DNA of 64,000 bases from Edaphochlamys debaryana (lineage: Eukaryota; Chlorophyta; Chlorophyceae; Chlamydomonadales), in contig JAEHOE010000002.1 of NCBI GenBank assembly GCA_016858145.1, positions 558,001 through 622,000 on the forward strand, in the 5' to 3' direction. The notes beneath the pieces are model-generated. The model had not been told where the DNA came from, did no database searches, and was given only the letters and a program-made list of their open reading frames with translations. Shown piece by piece: positions 43,768 through 55,600 of the stretch. Position numbers and translations under genes: made by a program. Every line of letters begins with the position of its first letter. The first letter of the stretch is position 1.

Positions 43768-44260
43768 AGGCTTGCCCTGTGCCCAGCTGCCCACTAGCAA
43801 AGCATCTATCGCCCCAGATAGACACTTTAGCGAAGCACACCCACATGCCATACAGTCAGCCACCCATTGTCGGAACTGTCAGTCACAGTCTCAGCCGCCA
43901 GCGGGGCCAATAAACGTACCCCCAAGGGCATAGGCCGCATAGGGCGCCCTCGCAGACACCTGCTCCAACCCCGCTGCCACCGGCCGTCTCATCCTGCTTG
44001 TCAGATCCTGGCCCGTACCTGCACCCTCCAACAGCAAAGACCAACCGCCCCCTGCTCAAAGGACCGTAGCCGTACACCTGCAGCCCCAGCCGCCACCTCC
44101 AGTTCCGACCATCCTTCCCTCTCATTACCAGCGATTCTTCAAACGAGACCCTCCCGCGCGTCCACCGCCCCTTCCTCCCCTGCTCCCCGCATCAGGCCCA
44201 CGCTCAAATTCCAGGGGCTCCCTCCCTGGACGCAAGCCGCCAACGCTTCAAGTGTCAGGT

Positions 44261-46134
44261 TCAAAACAACTTGTCGAAGCCGAAGAGCCGCGGAATGGCG
44301 AAGTGGGCGACCGACTTGAAGATCTCGAACTCGGCCTTTGACACGATGACGCTCACGTTGTCGGGGCCCGCCGTCACTGCCATGTTGATGTTGCCGTCCG
44401 GGAAGGCCTTGATGTTCAGCTTCTTGAGGGGCTGCGGCGGGGATGGCGAGGATGAAAGAACGTGAGGTGGGGGACGAGAAAGGTGGCACCACGGGAGGAG
44501 GGTGGCGGTGGGCTGCTCCCTACGGTACCTTGCTGGTGACCCCATCGCTCAGGCCACGGAGCCCGGACCCAGCCGCACCGCACCAAGCCCTGTCCGTCCC
44601 CTGAGCTGAGCTGGGCCCCGCGCCGCGGAGGCCACGCGCACTCTCGCCCCCGGCCTCCACACCGCCCCAACCTGCCGCCCTGCTCCGCCCCGCCAGCCCT
44701 GCAGGTGGGGCGCCCCACCTCGCCTAGGGGCCTAGACCCGGCTAGCTGCACATTGCGTTGACCCCACCTCGCCGGTCTTGCCCAGCTTGACGGGGTCGTG
44801 GAAGAGCGTGAGGCCCTCCTTGCTGGCCCCCAGGTCGGAGGCCAGGATGTTGCCCAGCTCCGTGGCGCTGAGGGCAAAGGTGACCTGGGAGGAGGGGGGG
44901 TGGAGGAGGGAGGAGAGAGAGGATTGAGGAGCGGGCTAAGGAGAGGGTGTGGGGAGAGAGATTGGGTAGGGTGTGGGGAGAGAGATTGATTAGGGTGTCG
45001 AGAGAGGGTTTGGTTGGGGTGCACGGGCAGGTACCCCGATGAGATGGTCCATGGGATGGGCATGAAGCCCTGCAAAGCCCGCCCTGTACCCCGCATACCG
45101 GTATGCATGCGACCCCATGGCCACACGCCTTACCGGTACCCTGCTCGGCCCAACCTGAGCCATGGCTACCCGTGCCCCGACCCGAGGTGCCGCGTGCCGC
45201 ACCTTGTTGCCCCAGTTGTACGTGCGGTTGGCCCCCGGCGAGACGGGGCCGCTCGAGTTGGCGTTGGCGAACTCCAGCAGCATGGTCCCTGGCGCCGGCA
45301 AGGGAGGAGCAGGAGCGGGAGCGGGAGCAGAAGCCAGAGAGAAGTGGGCACTTGAGGATTGAAAGTGGGGCTACTGTTCAGCAACCGCATGATCAGAGAG
45401 GCCAGCGTGGGGGGAGGAACGGACTGGGCTCCCGGAGGAGTCCGAGGGATGGGCTAGGAGGGCCTGGGAGGGGTCTGGGGCAGCTCACCGTCGCGGTCCA
45501 CGAACTGGTAGCTGCCGTTGGGCGAGGCGACGAACGTGGGCGGAATGAGGCGCACCGCCATGGCGGACTTGGTCTTGTAGCTGGGGGGCCGGGCGGGCGG
45601 GTGGGTGCGGGGGCGGGTGGGTGCGGGGTTGGGCGAGGGGGTGGGCAAACGTGGGGTCGCGTCAGGGGGCGAGTGACTACGGTACCGAAGCTTCAGGAAA
45701 GCGGGTCTGGGCAAGCTTTCTCGTCACGGCACTCACATGGACCAGTTGGGCACAAAGCGTGGGGTACCGCTCGCAGCGGGGGCTGGCGCCTGGGCGGGAG
45801 CCTGGGGGAGGAGAGGGAGGAGGGTGCTGGGCCCAGGAGACGAGCAGGCGCGTGGCCCGCCGTGACAACCGCGGTGTGCCCCCGACCAACGCCGTGACCG
45901 GGTGTAGCTGTGACCTTGCAGCTGCCGACATCGGCCTCTCGTGAAAGGCAAGGCATCTCCGGCATCCGCCCTAAACCGCGCGCGCGTCACGAGGCACCCT
46001 CTTTACCACGCAGAGCACCAAGCACTCACTGGTGTTGGCTCAGAGTAGGTCACCGCGGGCGTGGAGGCGACCTGCCGAGCGGGCTGCTTGTTCGCGAAGA
46101 CGTAATTTGCGACGCTCCTCGGCAGCAGCGCCAT
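44261..46134 (-). CDS. WHY1: Whirly single-stranded DNA-binding protein
   Basis: Six exons join in phase to 211 residues: 46134-46030, 45801-45737, 45580-45489, 45288-45203, 44884-44768 and 44431-44261. The Whirly core is clear: KTKSAMAVRLIPPTF (residues 59-73), DGTMLLEFANAN, YNWGNK, FALSATELGNIL, LFHDP, then VIVSKAEFEIFKSVAHFAIP and FGFDKLF. Plant Whirlies form tetramers (and 24-mers) that bind ssDNA, stabilise plastid or mitochondrial genomes and act in transcription. The N-terminal ~50 residues (MALLPRSVANYVFANKQPAR) are low in acidic residues and Pro/Ala-rich later, fitting an organellar, probably plastid, transit peptide. An in-frame upstream ATG at 46191 would add 19 residues (MLARLAHIASPAVAPRRGD); either start is possible. 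The canonical KGKAAL motif is KTKSAM here. Confidence 0.93.
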
Positions 46135-46650
46135 GTCGCCGCGCCGCGGAGCGACAGCAGGAGACGCGATATGTGCAAGTCGGGCAAGCATGGCTGCAGG
46201 TTTTCACTTCCGGTGAGCACCTGGCGCGAGCGGGAAATGGTCAGAGTCCGTGCAGGCACGTTGTCTGCTGCTTTGTATTGTACAGCTGTGTATGAGCGAG
46301 TTATGGGCGACAGTGGTCGCTTTGAGGGTCCAGCTGCCCGAGTCATGCTGCGCGCGTCGTGTCAAGGCGTCGTGTCCCCAATCCCCTCCACCTCCCCCTT
46401 CCGCCCAACTCCACCCCGCAAGGCACCTCGTAGCTAGGCGGCCCCTTCATGACCCCGCCTGCCCTCTCCCCCCCCTCACCCCTGAACTCCCGCTCTTCCC
46501 CTCCCCCCTTCCGCAAGCCCCCCCACACCCCCCCGCCCACCACAGCCTCCGACCTCCCCCACCTCCGCACGCCTCCCCCTCCCCCACCTTTCGCACACCA
46601 CGCCTCCTCCCACCATCCTTCCGCCCCCGCTCACGCACCCCCTCACGGCC
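46135..46650. promoter_or_regulatory. WHY1 upstream region and 3' UTR of the giant gene
   Basis: About 500 bp lie between the stop of the giant gene and the WHY1 start, both on the minus strand. It must hold the giant gene 3' UTR and the WHY1 promoter. No defined motif; the middle is a long pyrimidine-rich plus-strand run. Confidence 0.35.
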
Positions 46651-49600
46651 TCACGGGCCCGGGCCCGGACTGGGTGCGGCGCTGGCCGCCGGCCCGGCCC
46701 CCGCCTCCCTGGGCGTGGCCCCACGTGGGGTGGCCCCGTCCAGCGCTGCGTCCACCTGGCTGGTCAGGCGCTGTGCCTCGAACAGCAGCTCGTTCAGGCG
46801 TGCGGCCTGGCGCAGGTCCGAATCCTCCTCCAAAGCCTGCACGGCAGGAAAAGGCACAAAGCCGGGGGTTTCCAAGAAGCAGGGAGCTCAGGCGGAGGTG
46901 CCGGCAGCAAGGGGCAGGGCCAGGGGTTGCAAGAGGCAGAGCGCGCAGGCGGAGGCGCGGAGCACTCCAGGCTCTAGTACAGAGTTCCACCATGACGCAT
47001 GTGCCATAATGAGACCGTACCGGCGTATCGGTGGTTCTATCCACCAGCCCCTCCCCCCCTTGCTCTCCCCAACGCTCCCAACTCGACGCCTCCCTCTTCC
47101 CCCCTTCCCCGTCCCCACCATCATCATCTTCTTGGTTCGCTCCGCGTCCCCCATCATGGTGGCCGCCAGCGCGTCCACCTCCCCCAGCATGGAGAATATG
47201 CCCTGCAGCTCCTCGGCCTGCCGCTCGCGCCGCAGCGCCATGGCCTGGGCCGGGGAGGGGCCGAAAAGGGCGGGGGTCGGGGAGGGAGCGGGAAGGGCGG
47301 GGGTCGGGGAGGGGCCGAAAAGGGCGGGGGTAAATGGACGCCAGGAGCGCAAGGAGGGCGGGGTGTGAGGAGGGCAAGGTACCGAAAGGTGCCGAAAGGT
47401 GGTAGCAGCGCTCTGGCCTTGGGCCCAAGCAGGCCCAGGTCCTCGTCCACTGGGCCCAGCAGCGCTCTGGCCAAAGGGAGGCGGGGTGGAGAGCGGCCTC
47501 CGGCCTGGCCAGCCTAGCACCGGTGACCGAGGGCCCTAAGCCGCGGGCTCGAGGCCCCGCCCCCACCTGCTGCGTGGATGCCGCTGCCACCCTGGTGGTC
47601 GCCTCTGCGCGCGCCGCCGCCGCCTGCAGGTCCTTCATCTCCGCCATCCAGCGGTCCAACAGCACAGCGCGGTTCATCTCGCGGGCGGCGCGGGCGGCGG
47701 CGTCGGGGTCCGCAGCCGCCGCCGCAGCGCCGGTGATGGGGCCGGCGCCGGGGCCGGGGCCGGAACCGACGCTCGCGGCGGCCTGGAGGCGGAAGCGAAT
47801 GGATGTGGCCAGGCCGGGAAGGGAGTCAAGCAGGTGAAGGTTAAGCAAGGAGTTTGAGCAAGCGGCGTACGAATGGCCAGATGGCGTGACCTAGTGGCCC
47901 TAGATAATGTGAACGCACCTGTGACATGCTCCCGCCGGGCCGCGCCCACGCCCCGTATTCGGCGCCGCCGCCAGCGCTGCCGCCGACTGTGCTGGCCAGG
48001 CCTCGCGCCTCGATCTCCGCCCTCCGCTGCTCCTCCGCCGCCTTGTTGGCCTCCCAGGCGGCGGGGTCGCCGTGCACCGGGCAACCGATCCAGTTGCAAC
48101 CGCCACACTCGGTGCCCTCCATCAGCTCGTCCGCGTCACCGCCCCAGTCGCCGCCGTTCTCGTCCGCGCCGTACTCCACTTCGCCGTACATCGTGCTGCC
48201 GTACAGCGCCGTCCCGTCGGGCCCGCCCTCGATCCGCTGCGCCACCATGGCCGCCAGCGATCGTACGGCAGACGCCTCGGGGCTCGTGCGGGCCATGTAC
48301 GGCACTCGGTAGCCAGAGGTGGTGGCGTCAGAGGCTGCGGCCGCACCGGGCCTCGTGGCTGCGACACCCTCTGGGCTAAGGCCGTGGGTACCGGCGGCGA
48401 ACTTGACGGACGGGCCGCCACCGCCGCCGGCGCCGGAACGCCGTGTGGAGGCACCGGCGCCTCCGCTGCGGCGCGCGGGGCGCAGGGCGCTGGTGGCGTT
48501 CTTGGCGGTGAAGGCCCGCTGGTGGTCGAACATGGCTTGCGCCTGCGGGTGCATCGCGGGGAGCTTTCAGCCAAAGCGCAGCGCGCCGCAGTTTCCAGCC
48601 CCAGCAATGAGGGGGGGCATTGTACCCACAGCTGTTCAGTTCAGTTAGGGCGTGGCCCCCGAGAATGCAGGCCAGCCCACACGCAGCAACCCAGCTCCCT
48701 CACCCAGTACGCTACCCGCAGCCTGCCACCCGGAACCCACCCGCGGCGACATGGACGCCCTCCCCAGCTGCCTCTTGCGTGGGTCCAGCTCCCCGTGCAT
48801 GCGCCGCTGCAGCGGGCTGGCGGCGTGCGGCCGCCGCTCCACACCCGGACCCGACAGCGAGGGCCCCGCCGCCGCCGCCGCCACCGCTGCCGCGGCGCCG
48901 CCCCAGCCGCCTCCGTTGGGCCCGGCCTCGGCTGCAGCGCCAAACATGGACCCGTGCGTGTCGTCGCTCCAGCCCAGTTTGCGCGCGGCGGACGGGCGCT
49001 GCTGCTGGCCGGTGGAGGGGTGGCGGCTGGCGGCGGGCTGCAGCGGCTGCCAGCCCTGCAGCGTGGGGCCGCCGCCGCCGCCACCTGGGCCGCCAGCGGC
49101 GGCGCCGGCGCCGGGCGGGCCCGGGCTGAGCGTTATGCTGCCGTCAGCAAAGGCCTCGGTTAGGTAGTACGGCGCAGCGACGCCGGCGTTCGGGCCGCCG
49201 CCGACGGGCGCCACGAACACGCTGGGCGGCGGCACCCCGCCGCCGCCGCCGGGCGGCAGCGCGGCCGTGCCTTGCGGCAGTGTCATCGTCGGCGGGGGCA
49301 TCGGCAGAATGAACTCGTCTCCTGCCATGCCTGGACCGAACGAGCCGCCGCCGCCGCCACCGCCAAAGGTGCCGCCGCCGCCGCCGACGGGGAGGCCCTG
49401 TGCGTCGAGCAGGCCGTGGGCCGGCGGCAGCGGGCCCTGGAACTGCGGCGGCGGCAGGAACAGCGGCCGCAGGGGCTGGTCACCGTCGGCGAAGTTGCGT
49501 AGCCCGGCCTGGTAGCGAAGCTTTCGCTCCACGATCGCAGCTTCGCGCAGCGAGCGCCGTGCGGAGATCGTCTCCTGCTGGTGTCGCTGGGCGTAGCTGG

Positions 49601-52600
49601 GGTCTATGACTAAGGCCTCCGAGGCCGTGAGGCTGCGGCCCGGCTCCCCCTGGGAAGCTGTGTGGAAGCCGGTGCTTACGTAGCCGGTCCCCACGAAGGT
49701 GCCGCCGCCGTAGCCCGAGCCCGTGCCGACGGCGCCAAAGGAGGTGCGCGGGTGGGGGTGGTGGGGGTGGGCGCCTGGCGGGAAGAAGGCGGCGGCTCCA
49801 GAGGGGAGTGCGGGGACCAGAGGGCGGCCGGAGAGGGCGGACGCAACCTCAGTTTCCCAGTCGTGTAGACCGGCCATGATCTGCGCCGTGAAGGGGTCGG
49901 GCTCGGCTGCGTACGACATGGCGGCGGAGGCGGCGGCGGCGCCCGTGCCGTCGGCGGGCGGGCCGTCTGGCGGCGCCGTCAGCTCGATCTCGCTGATCTG
50001 CAGGAAGCACGGGCCCTTGCCGCGCGGCACCGCCGCATTGGGCAGCGTCGCCGGCAGCGTGGGCGGGCCGGCGGCGGCGGCGGTGGCAGCGGCGGCGGAG
50101 GTGACGGCAGGGTCGAGGGTTGCGTTGCGACGGGCGGCGTCATGTATGCCAGCGGCGGCGATGGCGGCGGCGGCAGAGGCCTCGGCGGCAGCGAGGAACT
50201 CGTCGTCCGTCGGCTCGGCCCCGCCGCCGCTGACGCGGGCGGCGGCGGACGGGATCGGGTTGATGACGCCGCCGCTCTGTTGAAAGGCCTCCATGATCAG
50301 CTGAGTCAGCTCCGCCGCTAGAGCCTCTTTAGGCTTTGCGGGTGACCCAGTCGCGGCGGCGGCGGCTGGCGGTGACGGACCCGGCGGCGGCCTGGCACTT
50401 CCAGCGTCACTGGCGCGCCGACTGCCGCCGCCGCCGCCAGGTTCTGAGCGGCGGTCGGACCCTGCTCGCACGGATCCTGCCCGTACGGAACCCGCCTGTA
50501 CCGATCCCGCCCGTACGGATCCTGCCGGCGCCGCCGTGCTGCCCTCACGGTCACGCCCGCCGCCCTCTGAGCCGCTGGCCTCGGGATCTGAGTCCCCATG
50601 TGACCGAGTGTCGGAGCCCTGCAGCGACTCGCTCTCCGCCACAGAAGCCGGACCGCCGGATCCAGATCCGGACCAGCGTCCGGTCCGGGGCGGCGGCAGG
50701 GCCACGCCCGTGCCGAGCCGCATCATGCCGCCCTCCTCGGCCTCCCCCGCACCGCCGCCGCCGCTGCCGTCGCTCGCCCGGCCCGAGCGCCCCGTCGCCG
50801 CGAAGGACCGCCCCCGCGCAATCACGCGCTGAGTCAGCTGCCCCGGCTTCCGAAGCGACTTGCTCAGCGGCGACGGGAGCTGCGGGGCCGCCTCCGCTCC
50901 CGTGCTCCCCTCAGTTGCCACCCCCACCGCCGCCTCATTCTCGCCGCCTGCCCCACGGCTTTGCTCTGGAGACGCTAGCCCTGACGGCTCCGATTGTCGA
51001 GCCCCGCGCTTGGGCGGCAGCCATGCGGCAGTGGCGACAGGCGCGACGGGAACAGCAGGGCCGGGCCGGCCGGAAGGCGGGGAGTGGCCGGAGCGGACGT
51101 ACGCGGCGCGTTCGGATGGGTCCACGGGTCGGCCGTAGGCGTCCCAGCCGGGGCTACCCGCGTGGTGGTGGGGGCCTGGGTAGGGCGGCGGCGAGGCGGG
51201 GTGGGCCATGGGCACGCCGGCCCAGGCCGCGGGGCCGGGAGCAGGGTAGTAGGCGGGTAGGCCTGCGGGGGAGATTGGAGCGGATTGGTGTTAAGGCGGG
51301 TCAGCACGTGAGCACAGGCAGGGAAGGCGTGGACTAAAAGGCAGAGGAACGCATGGGGAGTGCATGGCGCACCTGGGACCGTCACTGGGCCTCGGCCTGG
51401 ATTCAGGACGAGCTGGGTGCAGTAGATCTGGATCTGCTGGGCCTGGGCGGTTGGCGGCGGGGCCTGGTGGTACTGCGCCCCAGAGGCCGCGGCCGTCGCC
51501 GCAGATACGGCAGCCGCGGACGAAGCCTCGGCGCTGGCGGCTGCCCCTGCCTCGGAGGCAGGGACGCCCACGGAACCAGCCTTGGAGCCAGGCCCGGCGA
51601 CGGAGCCCGGGCCCCGCTCGGAGGGCGGTGCGAGGGAGGCGGATGCGGCGGAGGCTGAGGCTGGGGCGCGCTCGGGGCCGCCTTCGGGGGCCGGCGGCTC
51701 CAGAGGAAGCGGGATGGCGTCGAGGGGGTCGGCGGGGCCGGGGCCGGCGCCTGCGTCTGGGCCCAGCCCTGCCGATGCCACCTCGGAGCGCAGGTTGGCG
51801 GCGGCGGAGAGGAACTTCTCCCGGAGCGACGCCTGGCGTGCGAGGATCTGCAGCAACGGGGCGGGCAAGGGCAGGTTTCAGCGCGTCAGCACACATGCCA
51901 CTAATTTTTGGGGCCTACACGAGTAGGCTCCCCGATACGGTCTTCACCGCGCCACATCAATTCGCTTGCGACCCTTGAACAACCCGCGCTCGCGACACCC
52001 TCTCCCCGCGTTGCACAACCTATCAGGCCATCACCCTTCCGAAAGCAGCCCCCCCCCCCACCTCCTGTGCGCGTCGGTCCGTCTCCGGGCCCCGCAGCAC
52101 GTCTGCCATGCGCGTGTTGGGGGAGGAGCTGCCCCGGGGGTCGGGCGGCGGCCGGTCCAGGGCACCCGCGTAGCGCCGCCCCAGCGGCGGCTTGCCCCTG
52201 GGCCCCGCCGCGTCCGCTTCCTCTCCCTCTGACTCCACCGCAGCTCCCGAGGCACCTGCTTGTGAGCCGCCAGGCCGCCCCAAGGGAGCCTCCATCTGCC
52301 GGAGCAGCTTCTCGGCGACGTCGAGACCGAAATCGTCGCCGGGCTCGGGCCGCGGCGCGTCAGGAGACTTGACGTACTCGGCACCGCCGGGGCTCGTGCG
52401 CATGGGCGTTGCGGAGAAGTAGAGCGGGAGCGGGGCGGCCTGTTCTGCGGCGCCGGCCGCAGGCGCTGGTGGCTCCGCGGGTGCATCCGCCCCCCCCTTG
52501 CCCCTGCCCTTGCTGCCTTTCTTCTTGCCCTTGTCCTTGCCACGACCCTTCTTGTCCTTGCGGTGCTTCCGGCGGTGCTTCTTCCCACGGCCACTGCTGC

Positions 52601-55600
52601 TGCTGCTTGAATTGCTGCTGCTGCCGCTGCGGTCAGTGTCAGAATCGGAATCGGAGTCAGATGCGGAAGAACTGCTGCCGGTACTGGACGTTGACCTCCG
52701 CCTGCACCGGCTGCTGCCGCGCCGCCGCCTGCTGCGGCCCTTGCTGCGGTGCCGCCGCCTGCCGCCGTCCCGGCGGCCATCCGCACTCCCATACCCATCC
52801 TCCTCATCGTAGGCTGCTTCAGCTCGGGAAGCTCTCCGCCGCCGCCGCTGCTCCTCACGCGACAGCTCCTCCGCCTGGCCCTCCTTGGCCGCAGCGCCCA
52901 CGCCCACCAAACGGCCGTCGCGGCCCGTGCTTTGGAGCCACCGACCGGGGGACCCCGGCCCTCCGCCGCCGCCGGCTCCTTCCTGATACCCATAGCCCTG
53001 GCCCTGGCCCTGCCCAGGCCAGCCCTTGACGGTGCCATCGGGCCCAACGCTGTAACCCTCATGGTACGGCGCACCTGCCCGCCAAGGCTCATGCCAGTGA
53101 GGCCCAGGCCCAGGCCCGGGCGCAGGCGGGCCCATGGCGCCGGTGGCGCGCAGCGCGTGCTGCGCGTCGCCCAGGGGCCCGGGGCCCAGCATCTGATCTG
53201 GATCCAGGACCAGGGCTGGATCCATCTGGTGGAGGGCCTGTGCGGCAGACTGCTCCAGCGCGCCCCTCCGCTGCTGGCGCTGCAGCTGGGGGTCCTGCTG
53301 GGTGGCCACCAGCTGCTCGGGGGTGGTCTGAGGGCGTTACAACGGGAAGGCGTTACAGATGGGAGGGCGTCACAGCGGGCGGATAGTGGGAGGGCGTTAC
53401 AGCGAGATGGGCGGACGTTGCAGGTGGCAGATAGTGGGATGCTGGGGTTGAGGATGGGGTTGGTGTGCTGTTGCAGAGTGCGGGAGGGGCTGCTCGTGAG
53501 GTGTGATGTGTGGGGCGAGGGCAGGGCGCAGGATCACTGGATTGGGAGAGGACCCGTTGTGTAGCACGCACCTCCATCAAGGGCGCCCAGAGCGTGGGGT
53601 CGTCTTCGGGAGGCGCGCCCCAGCCCCTGCCCAGGTCCTGCCGTGGGGGAGCAGGGCGGAGCAAGCCATCGCATTCAGGTCCCGCGGTCGAGCCGCCGCA
53701 CGGCCCAGGATGAGGTTACTGTGCACAACCAAGGTCAGCGCATAGGCCAACTGATGGCCCCTGCTTCTGCTCTCCCGAGTCCCGACGCCAGAAAACCCTT
53801 CAGCGAAGCGCTGAAGCCCACGGTCCCGTGGCCCCACCTGCAAGGCGGTCAGCGCAGTCAGCTGGCCGAGCGCCGCCAAGCCCGCGAGCGCGCTCGGGTC
53901 AGTGGTAGGCATAGGAGGCATGGGCGGAGGGTAGGGGTAGGCGTAGGGGTAGGGCTCGTAGGGCGGCGGCGGCGGCGGGTAGGGCGCAGGCCCCGGGCTG
54001 GTAGTGACTCGGATCTCGATGGGCGCATTGGCCGGACCTGACTGGGTGGCAGCGTCAGCGCCGGAGCCGGGTCCGTAGCGGGGAGAACTGCAGCCGCCGG
54101 CGCCACCGCCCGAGCGGGGCGAGTAGCGGCCGTCGAGGCCGCCGCCGCTGTCGCCGCGGCCCCAGCTGGAGCCGCCGGGGCCGGGGAAGCGCGTGCGGGG
54201 GCTGCCGCTGCTAGGACCGCCGCTGGCGCCGCCTCCGCTGCGGCCGCCGCCAGCGCCGCCGCCGCCGCTGCCTCCATAGCCGGGCCCCCCGCCGCCGTCC
54301 GAGCCGTCAGCAAGCGGGCGCTCGAAGATGCTCACCCGCTGTCCAACTGGGACTGCGGCACACAACGGCGTCAAACACATCAGCATCCAAAGCATGCATT
54401 CTCAGCGCGCAGAACCCGCAAATACCCCTCCAGGCATCGCTGCTGCACTCTTTCGCACACCCGCCAGCGCCAATCCAACATGCCGATCAAGCCAGCGCCA
54501 ATCCCAACATGCCGATCAAGCCATCCCCAAACATGTGCGCCCACACCCCCAGCCGTGCCCCAGCCGTGCCCCAGAAGTGCCCTCCGCACCTCCTGGCCTC
54601 AGCCGCGTGGGCGAGCGGCGCAGCATGTCCAGCAGGTGCTCCGTGCGCCCCGCGGTGCCCGCCGGCACCAGGCCGGGCAGGTCCGCCTCGGGGCGCCCCA
54701 GCACGCGGAGCTTGCGCATGGGCAGGGGCACCACGGGGCCCTCGCCGGGCAGCGGCTCGGGCTCCTGGGGGTCCTGCGAGAAACAGGGACGGCGCGAAGG
54801 AGGTGAACAAGCTGGGGTTGAGGTCTGGTTGTTGGCGGCGGTGCCGCAGGTATGCGTTAGGAGGATGGTTGAGGGTTCGGGGCACCGCAAGGCGTGAAAG
54901 TAAGCCTATGCCACCGTGCTCACCGCGTTTGGCGGCCCCAGCACCCGCATGAGCTTGACGTTGCGGTAGCGGGGGCCCTCCTCCTCCTGGGCGAGGAAGC
55001 CGTTGTTGACGTGCCGCCTGGGGACGAAGGTCATGCACGGAGTGATACTGGACGGCTGACCCGGGGTGCTATGCTCATGCCCACCTCTGAGACGCGGTGC
55101 TCTTCCCCCGGCTAATTTGACCACCGCCGGCAGATTTTACAATGCAAAGCTCTAGACAGTGTGCAAAAGAGGATTCGCTGCGGACCGCACCAGCCCAGCT
55201 CACCGGGTGGCTTGGCGCTTGGATGGCGCCTGGGGCATCCGCAGGAGGCGGGGCGGGCTGCGCGCGGCCGCGGACATTGCCGGCGGCGCCAGCAGCTTCA
55301 CGCCCGGAACGCGCTGGTCCTCCACCCGCAGGAACCCGGCATGGTCCCCCGCCTGCCAAGGCGGCGACCGCTCGCCCGGGCTCGCCTCCCGGGGCGTGAG
55401 GCCGGTGGTGTTCCGTCGCAGCAGGCGGGGCCCCTCGGGCATAGGCGGCTCGGAGTCCGTGCCCCCCTCCTGATCCGTCTGCCTCCGTGACGCGGCTCGG
55501 CTAGCCGGCTCCGGATCCGTCTGCCTCCGGGATGCGGTTCGGCTAACCGGCTCCGGATCCGTCTGCCTCCGGGATGCGGATCGGCTCGCTGGCTCCGGAT

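Larger units (their letters stand above)
43191..44260. other. convergent 3' region between paralogue 2 and WHY1
   Basis: No exon chain is visible. Chlamydomonadalean poly(A) signals UGUAA are present for both strands close together (43720-43724 on +, 43767-43763 on -), so the two 3' UTRs may meet or overlap slightly. Confidence 0.4.

Noticed and set aside
50336..51337. Long plus-strand open frames opposite the giant gene
   Set aside because: They are shadows of GC-rich minus-strand exons. The minus-strand chain has consistent splice phases across 27 exons, the plus frames do not.
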